Assembly: GCF_900106695.1 (NCBI RefSeq)
Contig: NZ_FNMZ01000007.1
Location: 121,810-185,809, forward strand
DNA: 64,000 bases
From: Albimonas donghaensis
GTDB lineage: Bacteria > Pseudomonadota > Alphaproteobacteria > Rhodobacterales > Rhodobacteraceae
Direction of reading: 5' to 3'
Shown here: one piece after another, positions 35,079 to 43,677 of the stretch
How positions within the stretch are numbered: the stretch's first letter is position 1
How the letters are laid out: the number at the start of each line of letters is the position of its first letter
Position numbers and translations under genes: made by a program
Notes under the pieces: model-generated
What the model saw: the letters and a program-made list of their open reading frames with translations, nothing else
Told to the model about the DNA's origin: nothing
Databases searched by the model: none

Positions 35079-35873
35079 TCAGTGGCCGAGGATCTGGCTG
35101 AGGAACAGCTTGGTGCGGTCCGAGCGCGGGTTCAGGAAGAACTCCTCCGGCTCGTTCTGCTCCACGATCTGGCCCTGGTCCATGAAGATCACCCGGTTGG
35201 CCACCTGCCGCGCGAAGCCCATCTCATGGGTCACGCAAAGCATGGTCATCCCCTCCTCCGCGAGGCTGATCATGGTGTCGAGCACCTCCTTGATCATCTC
35301 GGGGTCGAGGGCCGAGGTCGGCTCGTCGAACAGCATGATCCGCGGCTTCATGCACAGGCTTCGCGCGATGGCAACGCGCTGCTGCTGACCGCCCGAAAGC
35401 TGACCCGGATACTTGTGGGCCTGGTCGGGGATCTTGACCTTCTCGAGGAAGTGCATCGCCGTCTCCTCCGCCTCGCGGCGAGGGGTCTTGCGGACCCAGA
35501 TCGGGGCCAGGGTGCAGTTCTCCAGGATGGTCAGGTGCGGGAAGAGGTTGAAGTGCTGGAAGCACATCCCGACTTCCTTGCGGATCGTGTCGATGTTCTT
35601 GAGGTCCGAGGTCAGCTCGGTCCCGTCCACCACGATCTTGCCGGCCTGATGCTCCTCCAGCCGGTTGATGCAGCGGATCAGGGTCGACTTGCCCGAGCCC
35701 GAAGGCCCGCAGATCACGATCCGCTCGCCGCGATTGACGGTGAGGTTGATGTCCCGCAGCACGTGAAACTCACCGTACCACTTGTTCATCTTGGAGATCT
35801 GGATCGCGACCTCGTCGCTGACGGTCATCGTCGAGCGGGCGGTCGGGGCGGCGGCGGCGGTTGCGTCGGTCAT
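35079..35873 (-). CDS. bztD: General L-amino acid ABC transporter ATPase BztD/AapP
   Basis: A 264-aa polar-amino-acid importer ATPase. Walker A is GPSGSGKST, the signature [13 protein letters not shown], Walker [14 protein letters not shown], and the switch His is in CVTHEMGF. A ~20-residue Ala/Thr-rich N-terminus precedes the domain. It is the last gene of bztABCD, 21 bp after bztC. It energises uptake of glutamate, glutamine, aspartate, asparagine and other L-amino acids in characterised Bzt/Aap systems. Confidence 0.95.
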   Translation of the reverse strand: MTDATAAAAPTARSTMTVSDEVAIQISKMNKWYGEFHVLRDINLTVNRGERIVICGPSGSGKSTLIRCINRLEEHQAGKIVVDGTELTSDLKNIDTIRKEVGMCFQHFNLFPHLTILENCTLAPIWVRKTPRREAEETAMHFLEKVKIPDQAHKYPGQLSGGQQQRVAIARSLCMKPRIMLFDEPTSALDPEMIKEVLDTMISLAEEGMTMLCVTHEMGFARQVANRVIFMDQGQIVEQNEPEEFFLNPRSDRTKLFLSQILGH

Positions 35874-35894
35874 GGCGTCACTCCTTGGCCCGGC

Positions 35895-37034
35895 TCAATG
35901 GTTGTCGGTCTTCAGCTTCTTCTCCAGGTACATGGAGTACCGGGACATGCAGAAGCAGAAGGCGAAGAAGAAGAGGGCGACGAAGACGTAGAATTCCCAG
36001 ACCAGGCCGTTCCAGTTGGAGTCGGCCCGGATCGGCGTGATCATCCCCACCGGGTCCAGCAGGCCGATCACCGACACCAGCGTGGTGTCCTTGAACAGCC
36101 CGATGAAGGTGTTGACGATGCCGGGAATGGAGATCTTCAGCGCCTGCGGCAGGATGATCAGGCGCATCGACTTCCAGTAGTCGAGGCCCAGGCTGTCCGC
36201 CGCCTCGTACTGGCCCTGCGGCAGGGCGGCGAGACCGCCCCGGATCACCTCGGCCATGTAGGCCGACGAGAACAGCGTGGCCATGATGACCACGCGCAGG
36301 ATCAGGTCCAGCGCGGTGCCCGGCGGGAAGAAGTAGTTCAGCACCGAGGACGCCACGAACAGCAGCGTGATCAGCGGCACGCCGCGGATGAACTCGATGA
36401 AGACCACGCAGATCGTCTTGATGAAGAACAGATCCGACTTCCGACCCAGCGCCAGCAGCACCCCGAAGGGCAGCGAGGCCACGATCCCGGTCACGCCGAT
36501 GATCAGCGCCAGCAGGAAGCCGCCGATCTTGGAGCTTTCCACCGGCTCCAGCCCCAGCCCGCCCCAGATCAGGAAATAGGCGAGGAAGGGATAGGCGGCC
36601 GAGAACCACAGCATCGGCTTGGGCAGGCTGCGGAACAGCACCGGGGCCATGGCCACGAACATCAGCACGAAGGCCAGGACCGGGCGCCACAGCAGCTCGT
36701 TCGGGTAGAAGCCGAACAGGAACTGGTTGAAGCGCTCGTTGATCACCGCCCAGCAGGCGAAGGCGCCTTCGACCCCGTTGGCGGCGGCGATCTCGCGGCA
36801 CTCGGACAGCGAGCCCGCGGACCAGACCGCGTCGATGAAGGCCCATTGCAGGATGGCCGGGACCGCCGTGATGATCACCAGCGCCGCGATGACCGTCAGG
36901 ATGCCGTTGGCGACCGACGAGAACATGTTCTCCCGCAGCCACTTGACGGCGCCCCGATCCTTGGCCGGCGGCGGGCTCGGCGGGATCTGCGACCCGGCGA
37001 CGAAGGCGACGGTGTTGGAATGCAGGTCCGACAT
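35895..37034 (-). CDS. bztC: General L-amino acid ABC transporter permease BztC/AapM
   Basis: A 379-aa permease with about eight helices. The EAA-type coupling loop is QYEAADSLGLDYWKSMRLIILPQALKI, followed by GLFKDTTLVSVIGLLD. The long insert between the first helices, with CREIAAANGVEGAFACW (two Cys), is typical of the periplasmic loop in AapM/BztC. The ATG at 37034 shares one nucleotide with the bztB stop (TGATG), so translation is coupled. It forms a heterodimer with BztB. Confidence 0.94.
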   Translation of the reverse strand: MSDLHSNTVAFVAGSQIPPSPPPAKDRGAVKWLRENMFSSVANGILTVIAALVIITAVPAILQWAFIDAVWSAGSLSECREIAAANGVEGAFACWAVINERFNQFLFGFYPNELLWRPVLAFVLMFVAMAPVLFRSLPKPMLWFSAAYPFLAYFLIWGGLGLEPVESSKIGGFLLALIIGVTGIVASLPFGVLLALGRKSDLFFIKTICVVFIEFIRGVPLITLLFVASSVLNYFFPPGTALDLILRVVIMATLFSSAYMAEVIRGGLAALPQGQYEAADSLGLDYWKSMRLIILPQALKISIPGIVNTFIGLFKDTTLVSVIGLLDPVGMITPIRADSNWNGLVWEFYVFVALFFFAFCFCMSRYSMYLEKKLKTDNH

Positions 37035-38764
37035 CAGGCGTCCCTCTTCACACGGGTCAGGTAGGTGACGTTCGGCCGGTCGCCGAGCATCAGGTAAGCG
37101 ATGGCCGCGAGCTGCAGGGCCAGGCCTCCGACCACCACCACCACGTCGGGCAGCATCGGCAGCAGCCCGCCGATATCCGCGCCGCACAGCGCCGCGACGA
37201 CCCAGAGCACCGCGGTCAGCGTCGCGAAGTCCGCCACCCGGAAATGCTTGAACAGCCCGGTCAGCAGGGTCGCCACGCAGGACGCGGTCAGCGCCAGGTA
37301 GCTGAGCTGCGCGAGAAAGCTCCATTCCACGTAGGGAATGCGGACCTCCGGCACATGGGCGAGGAACAGCCAGTCCAGCAGCCCCACCAGGATCGCCGCG
37401 TAGAGCAGCACCACCAGGTTCAGGAACCCGGCCACGCCGTAGTTGGTCTTGTGCGCGGCATCGCCCTTCTTGAGGTTGTCCCAGGGCCCGGTGGTCTTGT
37501 CGAACAGCTTGGCCATGGTGAATGTCGTGCCCGAGGCCGAAGTCCGCTCCACCAGCTTCACCTGCTCGTTATACAGGTTCATGATCATGGAGATGGTCAA
37601 CGAGATGCACAGGTAGAACGCCATCAGCAGCAGCAGCGTCTCGAACTCGCGCCCGGTCTGGTTCAGCGTGATGCCGCCCAGCGTGCCGGTGGCGTCCATG
37701 TAACCCACCGCGATGGCCAGCGACGAGTTCTTGGTCAGGTTCAGATACTGCGAGATCAGCGGCGGAATGATCACCCGCAGCGCCTGCGGCAGGATCACCA
37801 GGCTCATGGTCCGGTTGGGCCGCAGACCCAGCGCGAAGGCGGCCTCCGACTGGCCCTTGGACACGGACTGGATGCCGGCGCGGACGTTCTCGGCGATGAA
37901 GGCGCCGGTGTAGATCGACAGGGCCAGCCACAGCGCCACGAGGCTGTTGCGCATGTAGATGCCGCCCTGGAAGTTGAAGCCCTTCAGCGCGGGCTCCTCC
38001 ACCGCGATCGGCGCGCCCGCGATGATCGAGACCAGCAGGAACATCACCAGCGGCGGAACCACCCACAGGGCCAGGCGCACGCGCCCGACAGGCAGGATGC
38101 GGCCGGTGTCCTGCTGGATCGCCTTCGCCTTGCGCGCGTACCAGACGGACCCGATCACGCCGGCGATGAAGGCCAGCACCACCCAGACCGAACCGTCGCC
38201 GAAGATCAGGCCGGGCACGTAGAAGCCGCGGTTGGTGGCGACGATGCCGCCTTCCATCAGCCCGAACAGGGTCCAGGGCTCCGCCTGGCGGGGCGAGGGC
38301 AGGAATTCGTCGAAGACCGCGGCCAGAAGCAGGATCTGGATCAGAACCGGCACGTTGCGCACCAGCTCGATATAGACGGTCATGACCTTGGAGATCAGCC
38401 AGTTGTTGGACAGCCGCAGCACGCCGGCCACGACGCCCAGAACCGTGGCGGTGATGCAGCCCAGAAAGGCCACCAGCAGCGTGTTGAGGATCCCGACCAC
38501 CGCCGCCGTGGCGTGAGAGGATCGGGAGTCGTACTCGATCAGCCGCTGGTTGATGTCATAGGAAGCCGGGTCCTCCAGGAACCCGAAGTCGAAGGTCTTG
38601 CCCAGCGCCGCGAGATTCGCGAGCACGTTGGACACAAGGTAGCTCACCCCGAGAATAACGAGGATCAGGGCGATGATCTGGATGGTCAGCGATCGGTATC
38701 GCGTATCGGTCCAGAGCATCCCCAGCCGGAACTCCGCGCGGGGCGCGTCCGTCATGGCCGCCAT
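37034..38764 (-). CDS. bztB: General L-amino acid ABC transporter permease BztB/AapQ with C-terminal membrane extension
   Basis: A 576-aa permease. Residues 1 to ~410 are a normal AapQ/BztB: N-terminal helix, the LVRNVPVLIQILLLAAVFDEFLPSPR block, and the EAA loop QSEAAFALGLRPNRTMSLVILPQALR. After the usual end (LYNEQVKLVER) come about 165 further residues with roughly four additional hydrophobic helices (near 443-466, 480-505, 512-530, 537-560), ending TYLTRVKRDA. Typical homologues are about 400 aa. The reading frame is continuous and codes through to bztC, so this is a genuine extension or fusion. AAGGAG 6 nt before ATG 38764 decides the start. Confidence 0.93.
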   Translation of the reverse strand: MAAMTDAPRAEFRLGMLWTDTRYRSLTIQIIALILVILGVSYLVSNVLANLAALGKTFDFGFLEDPASYDINQRLIEYDSRSSHATAAVVGILNTLLVAFLGCITATVLGVVAGVLRLSNNWLISKVMTVYIELVRNVPVLIQILLLAAVFDEFLPSPRQAEPWTLFGLMEGGIVATNRGFYVPGLIFGDGSVWVVLAFIAGVIGSVWYARKAKAIQQDTGRILPVGRVRLALWVVPPLVMFLLVSIIAGAPIAVEEPALKGFNFQGGIYMRNSLVALWLALSIYTGAFIAENVRAGIQSVSKGQSEAAFALGLRPNRTMSLVILPQALRVIIPPLISQYLNLTKNSSLAIAVGYMDATGTLGGITLNQTGREFETLLLLMAFYLCISLTISMIMNLYNEQVKLVERTSASGTTFTMAKLFDKTTGPWDNLKKGDAAHKTNYGVAGFLNLVVLLYAAILVGLLDWLFLAHVPEVRIPYVEWSFLAQLSYLALTASCVATLLTGLFKHFRVADFATLTAVLWVVAALCGADIGGLLPMLPDVVVVVGGLALQLAAIAYLMLGDRPNVTYLTRVKRDA

Positions 38765-38854
38765 GGCCAGCTCCTTCACCTGTTGCGGCGCCCGACCTCC
38801 CCAAAGCCGCCGGTTGATCCGGTCGTGCCGCGGCGGGCGTCCGATTATGTGAGA

Positions 38855-38880
38855 GGGGCGCGCCGTTCCCGGCGCGCCCC
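38855..38880 (-). terminator. Attenuator-like hairpin between bztA and bztB
   Basis: GGGGCGCGCCG (38855-38865) pairs perfectly with CGGCGCGCCCC (38870-38880), loop TTCC, 21 bp after the bztA stop. This position is classic for keeping binding-protein mRNA more abundant than permease mRNA. Confidence 0.7.
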
Positions 38881-38901
38881 AATTGGTCGCTCAGTCCGCG
38901 A

Positions 38902-39921
38902 TCAACGGAACGGCGGGGAGTACTGCAGGCCGCCCTGGGTCCACAGCGCGTTCAGGCCGCGCTCCAGCCCGACGGCGGTGTCGGTGCCCAGGTACTTGGC
39001 GAAGATCTCGCCGTAGTTGCCCTCGGCCGAGATCACGTGCACGGCGAAGTCGGCCGGCAGGCCGAGCATCGCGCCGTACTCGCCTTCGGAGCCGAGCATG
39101 CGGTTGATCTCCGGGTTGTCGGTGCCCTTGGCCATCTCGGCCACGTTGTCCTTGGTCACGCCCAGCTCTTCGGCGATCATCAGGACGTTGAGCGACCAGC
39201 GCACCACGTCGCCCCACTCGGAGTCGCCGTGACGGACGACCGGGCCGAGCGGCTCCTTCGAGATGATCTCGGGAAGGATGATGTGATCCTTCGGGGTCTC
39301 GAAGGTCGAGCGCGACGCGGCCAGCGCCGAGCTGTCGGTGGTGTACACGTCGCAGGCGCCCGCGAGATACTTCTGCTGGGCCTCGGCGTTGGTCTCGACG
39401 GGGACCGGCTCGTAGCTCATCCCGTTGACGCGGAAGTAGTCCGCCAGGTTGAGCTCGGTGGTGGTGCCGGTCTGGATGCACACGGTGGCGCCGTCCAGTT
39501 CCTTGGCCGAGGTGACGCCCAGCGCCGACGGGACCAGGAAGCCCTGGCCGTCATAGTAGTTGACGCCCGCGAACTCGAACTTCAGGTCGACATCGCGGCT
39601 GAAGGTCCAGGTGGTGACGCGCGACAGCATGTCGATCTCGCCGGAGGCGAGCGCGGTGAAGCGCGTCTTGGCGGTGGTCGGGGTGAACTTCACCGCCTTC
39701 GGGTCGCCGAAGACCGCGGCGGCGACGGCGCGGCAGACCGCGACGTCGAAGCCGGCCCATTCGCCGTTGGCGTCGGTGAACTCGAAGCCCGCGACGCCGG
39801 TGGCGACGCCGCAGCTGAGGAACCCCTTGGCCTTCACGTCGTCTAGCGTCGCGGCCGCGGAGGCGCCGGCCGACAGCGCCACGGCGGCGGCGGCGGCGCC
39901 GATCAGGTTGTTGAGTTTCAT
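38902..39921 (-). CDS. bztA: General L-amino acid ABC transporter substrate-binding protein BztA/AapJ
   Basis: A 339-aa periplasmic binding protein. Signal peptide: residues 1-23 (LIGAAAAAVALSAGASAAA). The mature part has the AapJ markers LDDVKAKGFLSCGVATGVAGFEF and GEWAGFDVAVCRAVAAAVFGD, with Cys pairs, and TRFTALASGEIDMLSRVTTWT. I use ATG 39921 (MKLNNL); upstream in-frame ATGs precede the signal peptide and are unlikely. It is the first gene of bztABCD, binds L-amino acids with broad specificity, and is separated from bztB by a hairpin. Confidence 0.95.
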   Translation of the reverse strand: MKLNNLIGAAAAAVALSAGASAAATLDDVKAKGFLSCGVATGVAGFEFTDANGEWAGFDVAVCRAVAAAVFGDPKAVKFTPTTAKTRFTALASGEIDMLSRVTTWTFSRDVDLKFEFAGVNYYDGQGFLVPSALGVTSAKELDGATVCIQTGTTTELNLADYFRVNGMSYEPVPVETNAEAQQKYLAGACDVYTTDSSALAASRSTFETPKDHIILPEIISKEPLGPVVRHGDSEWGDVVRWSLNVLMIAEELGVTKDNVAEMAKGTDNPEINRMLGSEGEYGAMLGLPADFAVHVISAEGNYGEIFAKYLGTDTAVGLERGLNALWTQGGLQYSPPFR

Positions 39922-40050
39922 AGGTGGATGTACCTCTTCCTGTAGGGTCCAGAACCTTCCGTTCTGTTTTCGGTCGTCGCGCGTGGGCCGGAACCCGGGA
40001 CGCATGAGCGTGGTCGCCTGAGCGGCCAGGATGCCCTCGCTCATCACGAA

Positions 40051-40079
40051 CTTTGAACGGGGCCTTCACAGGAGGTCAA
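40051..40079 (-). promoter_or_regulatory. Candidate sigma70 promoter of bztABCD
   Basis: On the minus strand TTGACC (40079-40074), 17 nt, then TCAAAG (40056-40051). The -35 is strong (5/6) and the -10 weak. It lies about 130 bp upstream of the bztA ATG. Confidence 0.42.
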
Positions 40080-40127
40080 CCCCTGCCGCAGCCACTATCA
40101 TGCCGCAAAGCGGCGAGAGTATGAACG

Positions 40128-40139
40128 CCTGATATCAGG
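40128..40139. promoter_or_regulatory. Perfect palindrome upstream of bztA
   Basis: CCTGATATCAGG is a perfect 12-bp palindrome about 50 bp upstream of the candidate -35. A second small dyad, GCCGC-AAA-GCGGC, lies at 40102-40114. Either could be an operator; no regulator can be named. Confidence 0.3.
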
Positions 40140-40316
40140 GCGGTTTACGCGCAGGGCGCCTCGGAATGCATCGCGCTGCGAACACGCGATCGCCGGCCGA
40201 TTGGCCTTTGATTCCATTCGCTGATTCGAAATCTCGGTTGACGTTGCGTCCGGGGCGCCGCGATGCGGGGCCTCGACGCCGAGCGCCCGCGCCGACAGAA
40301 TCACCCCAGGGGCGAG

Positions 40317-40613
40317 TCAGGCCGTCCGCAGAAAACCCGAAAGCGGCGCCCCGTCGGGCATCCGGGCCTCGACCAGCCAGGGCTCCTCGTTCACGTCGGA
40401 GACCTCGGCATGCTCCGGGCCCTCGCGGCAGGCGTCGAGGATCCGGCGGACCCGATCCTCGGGCCCCACGGCCATCAGCTCCACCGATCCGTCGGAGAGG
40501 TTGCGCACATAGCCCCAGAGCCCGAGCTCCCACGCCGCGCGGCAGGCCCAGTCCCGATATCCCACGCGCTGAACCCTGCCCCGGATGATGGCCCGCACGG
40601 CGATGTGGTTCAT
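40317..40613 (-). CDS. Acylphosphatase
   Basis: A 98-aa acylphosphatase, normal length. The signature GRVQRVGYRDWA holds the phosphate-binding Arg, and GYVRNLSDGSVELMAVG contains the catalytic Asn. It hydrolyses the carboxyl-phosphate bond of acyl phosphates in the cytoplasm. It lies downstream of the DUF1045 gene on the same strand (108-bp gap). Confidence 0.94.
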   Translation of the reverse strand: MNHIAVRAIIRGRVQRVGYRDWACRAAWELGLWGYVRNLSDGSVELMAVGPEDRVRRILDACREGPEHAEVSDVNEEPWLVEARMPDGAPLSGFLRTA

Positions 40614-40721
40614 GGCGCAGTCCCCGGCAAAGGCGTCGCGGCGTGAGATCGAGCTTAGCGCAGGCGCGCGCGCCGATACAGTCCCGCGCGCTCGGGTCGC
40701 ATGTCCGCGGAACCGCCGGCC

Positions 40722-41432
40722 TCAGCCCCCGAAGGGCAGCCGACGCAGCAGGCGGAACGGCGCGCCGCCGCCCGGATCGCCGTATAGCGCCACCTCGCGC
40801 ACGGCCAGCGGCGCCGCGCGGAACGGCGCGACATGGGGGGCGAGCGCGGCGGCCGTGGCCTCCAGGTCCTCCGGCGACAGGGCCGAGGACAGGGTGAGGT
40901 GAAAGCGGAAGCCCGGCCCCACATAGGGATAGCCCCAGCGGGCCAGCATCGCCTCCTGCTCCGCTGACAGCGGGTTGGCGCGGCGACGCTCCAGCTCGGC
41001 CTCCGAGGGCGGGGCGCGGAAGCGGTCCAGCGTCTCGACGCAGGTCATCGCCATGGCGGCCATCGCCTCCGACGGCTCGGACAGGCGCAGGGAGGCGAAG
41101 CGGCCGAGGGCGTGCAGCGCCAGCGGCGGGGCCTCGAACGGGATCATCCGCGCGGCCATCGCCTCCGCCGCGGCCAGCAGCTCGGCGGGGGAGGTTCCGT
41201 CGGCCAACGCGAAGGGCGGCTTCAGGGTGCCGTGGAACCCGTAGCGGCGGGGAGAGGCGGTGAGATCCTCCGCCGGGGCCGGCAGGCCGGAGACCTCGGG
41301 GCGGGGCGGAACCTCGCCGGTCTCCGCGTCCCAGCCCAGCCAGGCCGAGCCGAAGCGCCAGAGCGGCGAGCCCGCCTCCGGCGCGTAGTAGATCGCGTAG
41401 CGGGCGTAGCCCTCGATCGCCGGTCCGGTCAT
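40722..41432 (-). CDS. DUF1045 protein (putative 2H-type phosphoesterase)
   Basis: A 236-aa protein. Two H-x-T/S motifs are seen: YGFHGTLKPPF (about residue 70) and FRFHLTLSSAL (about residue 180), the pattern of 2H phosphoesterases. DUF1045 members are often called phosphonate-metabolism proteins because relatives lie in phn operons, but no phn gene is near here, so that label is not supported. AGGGG lies 5 nt before ATG 41432. It is 80 bp downstream of the FAA hydrolase gene. Confidence 0.87.
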   Translation of the reverse strand: MTGPAIEGYARYAIYYAPEAGSPLWRFGSAWLGWDAETGEVPPRPEVSGLPAPAEDLTASPRRYGFHGTLKPPFALADGTSPAELLAAAEAMAARMIPFEAPPLALHALGRFASLRLSEPSEAMAAMAMTCVETLDRFRAPPSEAELERRRANPLSAEQEAMLARWGYPYVGPGFRFHLTLSSALSPEDLEATAAALAPHVAPFRAAPLAVREVALYGDPGGGAPFRLLRRLPFGG

Positions 41433-41512
41433 CGCCGCCCCTCTCCCCCTGCCCTGTGCCGCCCTGTCCCTGCGCCGCCCTGCCCGGTCGCGTCCCGGCC
41501 TCGGCCGCGATC

Positions 41513-42361
41513 TCAACCGGAGAACGCCACCGCTTCCTGCCGCTGGGACCCGAGCCCCTCGACCCCCAGCTCCAGCACGTCGCCGGGCCGCAGGAAGCGC
41601 TGCGGCTTCATCCCCATGCCGACGCCCGAGGGCGTGCCGGTGCAGATCAGGTCCCCCGGAACCAGCCGCATGAACCGGCTGAGATAGGAGATGATCTCGG
41701 CGACCGAGAAGATCATGTCGGAGGTGTTGGAGTCCTGCTTGCCCTCGCCGCCGTTCAGCGTCAGCCAGATGCGCAGCGCCTGCGGGTCGGGGATCTCATC
41801 CGCCGTCACCAGCCACGGGCCGGTCGGGCCGAAGCCGGGGGCGGACTTGCCCTTGACCCACTGGCCGCCGCGCTCCTGCTGCCATTCGCGCTCGGACACG
41901 TCGTTGACCACGCAATAGCCGGCGACGCGGGACAGGGCTTCGGCCTCCGAGACATGCTCGGTGACCTGGCCGATGACCACGCCCAGCTCGCATTCCCAGT
42001 CGGTCTTAACGCTGTCCTTCGGGATGGTCAGCGGGTCGTTCGGCCCGGCGAGGCAGGACGACGCCTTGGAGAACACGATCGGCTCCTTCGGGTGGGCCAT
42101 CCCGCTTTCGTCCGCGTGCAGGCCGTAGTTCAGCCCGATGGCGTGGAAGGTCGGCACCCGGGACAGGCAGGCGCCCAGCCGCGGCGCGTCGACCAGCGGC
42201 AGGTTCGCCGGGTCGATCCCGCGCAGCCGGTCCAGCGAGGCCGGGGTCAGCGCGTCGCCCGCCAGGTCGCCCAGCGTCCCCGACAGGTCCCGCACGCCGC
42301 CGGAGGCGTCCAGCATCCCCGGCTTCTCCGCCCCTTTGGGGCCCCAGCGCAGCAGCTTCAT
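41513..42361 (-). CDS. Fumarylacetoacetate hydrolase (FAH) family protein
   Basis: A 282-aa member of the FAH superfamily (hydrolases and decarboxylases of 2-keto acids). Metal-binding acidic residues lie in DWECELGVVIG and near VVNDVSERE, with LICTGTPSGVGMG close to the C-terminus as in this family. The N-terminus MKLLRWGPKG has GGGAGAG 5 nt upstream. The substrate is uncertain: ureidoglycolate, fumarylpyruvate or acylpyruvate are possibilities. It is 46 bp downstream of a thioesterase gene. Confidence 0.9.
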   Translation of the reverse strand: MKLLRWGPKGAEKPGMLDASGGVRDLSGTLGDLAGDALTPASLDRLRGIDPANLPLVDAPRLGACLSRVPTFHAIGLNYGLHADESGMAHPKEPIVFSKASSCLAGPNDPLTIPKDSVKTDWECELGVVIGQVTEHVSEAEALSRVAGYCVVNDVSEREWQQERGGQWVKGKSAPGFGPTGPWLVTADEIPDPQALRIWLTLNGGEGKQDSNTSDMIFSVAEIISYLSRFMRLVPGDLICTGTPSGVGMGMKPQRFLRPGDVLELGVEGLGSQRQEAVAFSG

Positions 42362-42407
42362 CGCAACTCTCCCTGTTTTGGCGTCCCGAGGCTCTTGCCG
42401 GCCCCGG

Positions 42408-42917
42408 TCAGCCGATATCGAACACCAGGCAGGTGGTGGTGGCCGAGGCGTAGACCTTGCCGGCCGCGTCCACCAGCGTTCCGTCCGCCGTCGCGGTCTG
42501 CCGCCCGACATGCCGGGCGACGCCCAACGCGCGCAGGCGCCCGGTGTCCTCCCGCGCGCCGCGCAGGATATTCACCTTGTATTCCAGCGTAAGATAGCCC
42601 TTGCCGGCCGGCAGCTTCGTATGGATCGCGCAGCCCATGGCGCTGTCCAGCAGCACGCCGTACCAGCCGCCATGCACCGAGCCGATGGGGTTGTAGAGGT
42701 CGAAGGAGGTCTCGCCCTCGAAGGTCACGGTCCCGTCGCCGACCTCGGTCATCTGGAAGTTCAGCAGCCGGGCGATGGGGGCGGAGGGCAGCTTGCCGTC
42801 GCGCACCCGCTCGATCATCTCGCGCCCGGAAAGCGCGGCCATCTGCGCCGGCGTCGGCATGTCGGCGAGGCTTTCGGGCCAGAGCGGGGCGGGGCGGCCG
42901 GAGGTGGGGTCGGTCAT
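42408..42917 (-). CDS. PaaI-type hotdog-fold thioesterase
   Basis: A 169-aa thioesterase. The hotdog signature is NPIGSVHGGWYGVLLDSAMGCAIHT, with the HGG loop and catalytic-type Asp, followed by LTLEYKVNILRG and TATADGTLVDAAGKVYASAT. Members hydrolyse aromatic or acyl-CoA esters. An N-terminal segment of ~45 residues precedes the fold, as in several alphaproteobacterial homologues. Confidence 0.9.
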   Translation of the reverse strand: MTDPTSGRPAPLWPESLADMPTPAQMAALSGREMIERVRDGKLPSAPIARLLNFQMTEVGDGTVTFEGETSFDLYNPIGSVHGGWYGVLLDSAMGCAIHTKLPAGKGYLTLEYKVNILRGAREDTGRLRALGVARHVGRQTATADGTLVDAAGKVYASATTTCLVFDIG

Positions 42918-42954
42918 CGCATGTCCTCGCTCTGACGGGGCGGTCGGGAAAAGC

Positions 42955-43674
42955 TCAGCCCAGCAGGTCGAGCAGCCGGCGGGCCTGCAGGAAATCGGCG
43001 CGTTTCAGGGCGGCGACCTCGGCGGCCTCGGCGTCCTCGCCCCAATGCTCGGCCTGGAAATCCTCGTCCAGCCGGGACAGGCGCCAGCCGGCCTCGGCCT
43101 CCAGCGCGCCCTCCGACACCGCCAGCCCGATGACCAGCGAGCCCGAGAGCGTCACCAGCTCATGCAGGGCGGCGAGCCGATAGGCGTCATGCGCCTCCAC
43201 CGCCGCGGTCAGGGCGGCGAGCGCGGCGGGGTCCTGGGCCACATGCATGACCCCCTCGGCGCAGATCAGCCGGGCGCCGTGGCGGGTCTCGGCCCAGGCG
43301 ACCCAGGGGTCCCAGGCCTCGGCCTGGCGCGCGGTCAGGGGGCGGGGATGGGGCGCGCGGTAGCATAGCAGGTCCGAGCCGCCGAACTCCGCGATCATGC
43401 CCACCACCTCGGCCTTGTGGGCGCTCACCCGGTCGATGACCGTATTCAGCGCCCTGGTCAGCGGCAGGGTCGCGGGGTCGAGCATCTCGCCCTGCGCATT
43501 CCACTCCGCCGCCGTGGCGTCGCCGAGCGCCCTGGTGGGGGCGACCAGCGCCGCGCCGCCGGGCGTGCGCAGGGGCTTGCCGTCCAGTTCGACGGCCCAT
43601 CCGGCGCCGTCCCCGGCGGGCAGGCAGGCGGCTTCGGTCCAGAAACGCTTGGGCGCGGCGCCGGCGACGGCCAT
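42955..43674 (-). CDS. ATP12 family F1-ATPase assembly chaperone
   Basis: A 239-aa homologue of mitochondrial ATP12, which assists F1 alpha-subunit assembly. Diagnostic blocks are RFWTEAAC, ELDGKPLRTPGGAALVAPTRALGDATAAEW and PLTRALNTVIDRV, then the CYRAPHPRPLTARQAEAWDPWV segment. Bacterial ATP12 is largely restricted to alphaproteobacteria. The gene starts 3 nt after the HAD phosphatase stop, so the two are co-translated. Confidence 0.93.
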   Translation of the reverse strand: MAVAGAAPKRFWTEAACLPAGDGAGWAVELDGKPLRTPGGAALVAPTRALGDATAAEWNAQGEMLDPATLPLTRALNTVIDRVSAHKAEVVGMIAEFGGSDLLCYRAPHPRPLTARQAEAWDPWVAWAETRHGARLICAEGVMHVAQDPAALAALTAAVEAHDAYRLAALHELVTLSGSLVIGLAVSEGALEAEAGWRLSRLDEDFQAEHWGEDAEAAEVAALKRADFLQARRLLDLLG

Positions 43675-43677
43675 GGC

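Larger units (their letters stand above)
39922..40316. other. Promoter region between bztA and acyP
   Basis: A 395-bp region holding the candidate bzt promoter and the two dyads. No gene is seen. Confidence 0.5.

Noticed and set aside
40722..41432. Phosphonate metabolism role for the DUF1045 gene
   Set aside because: The label comes from family naming; there is no phn gene in the neighbourhood.
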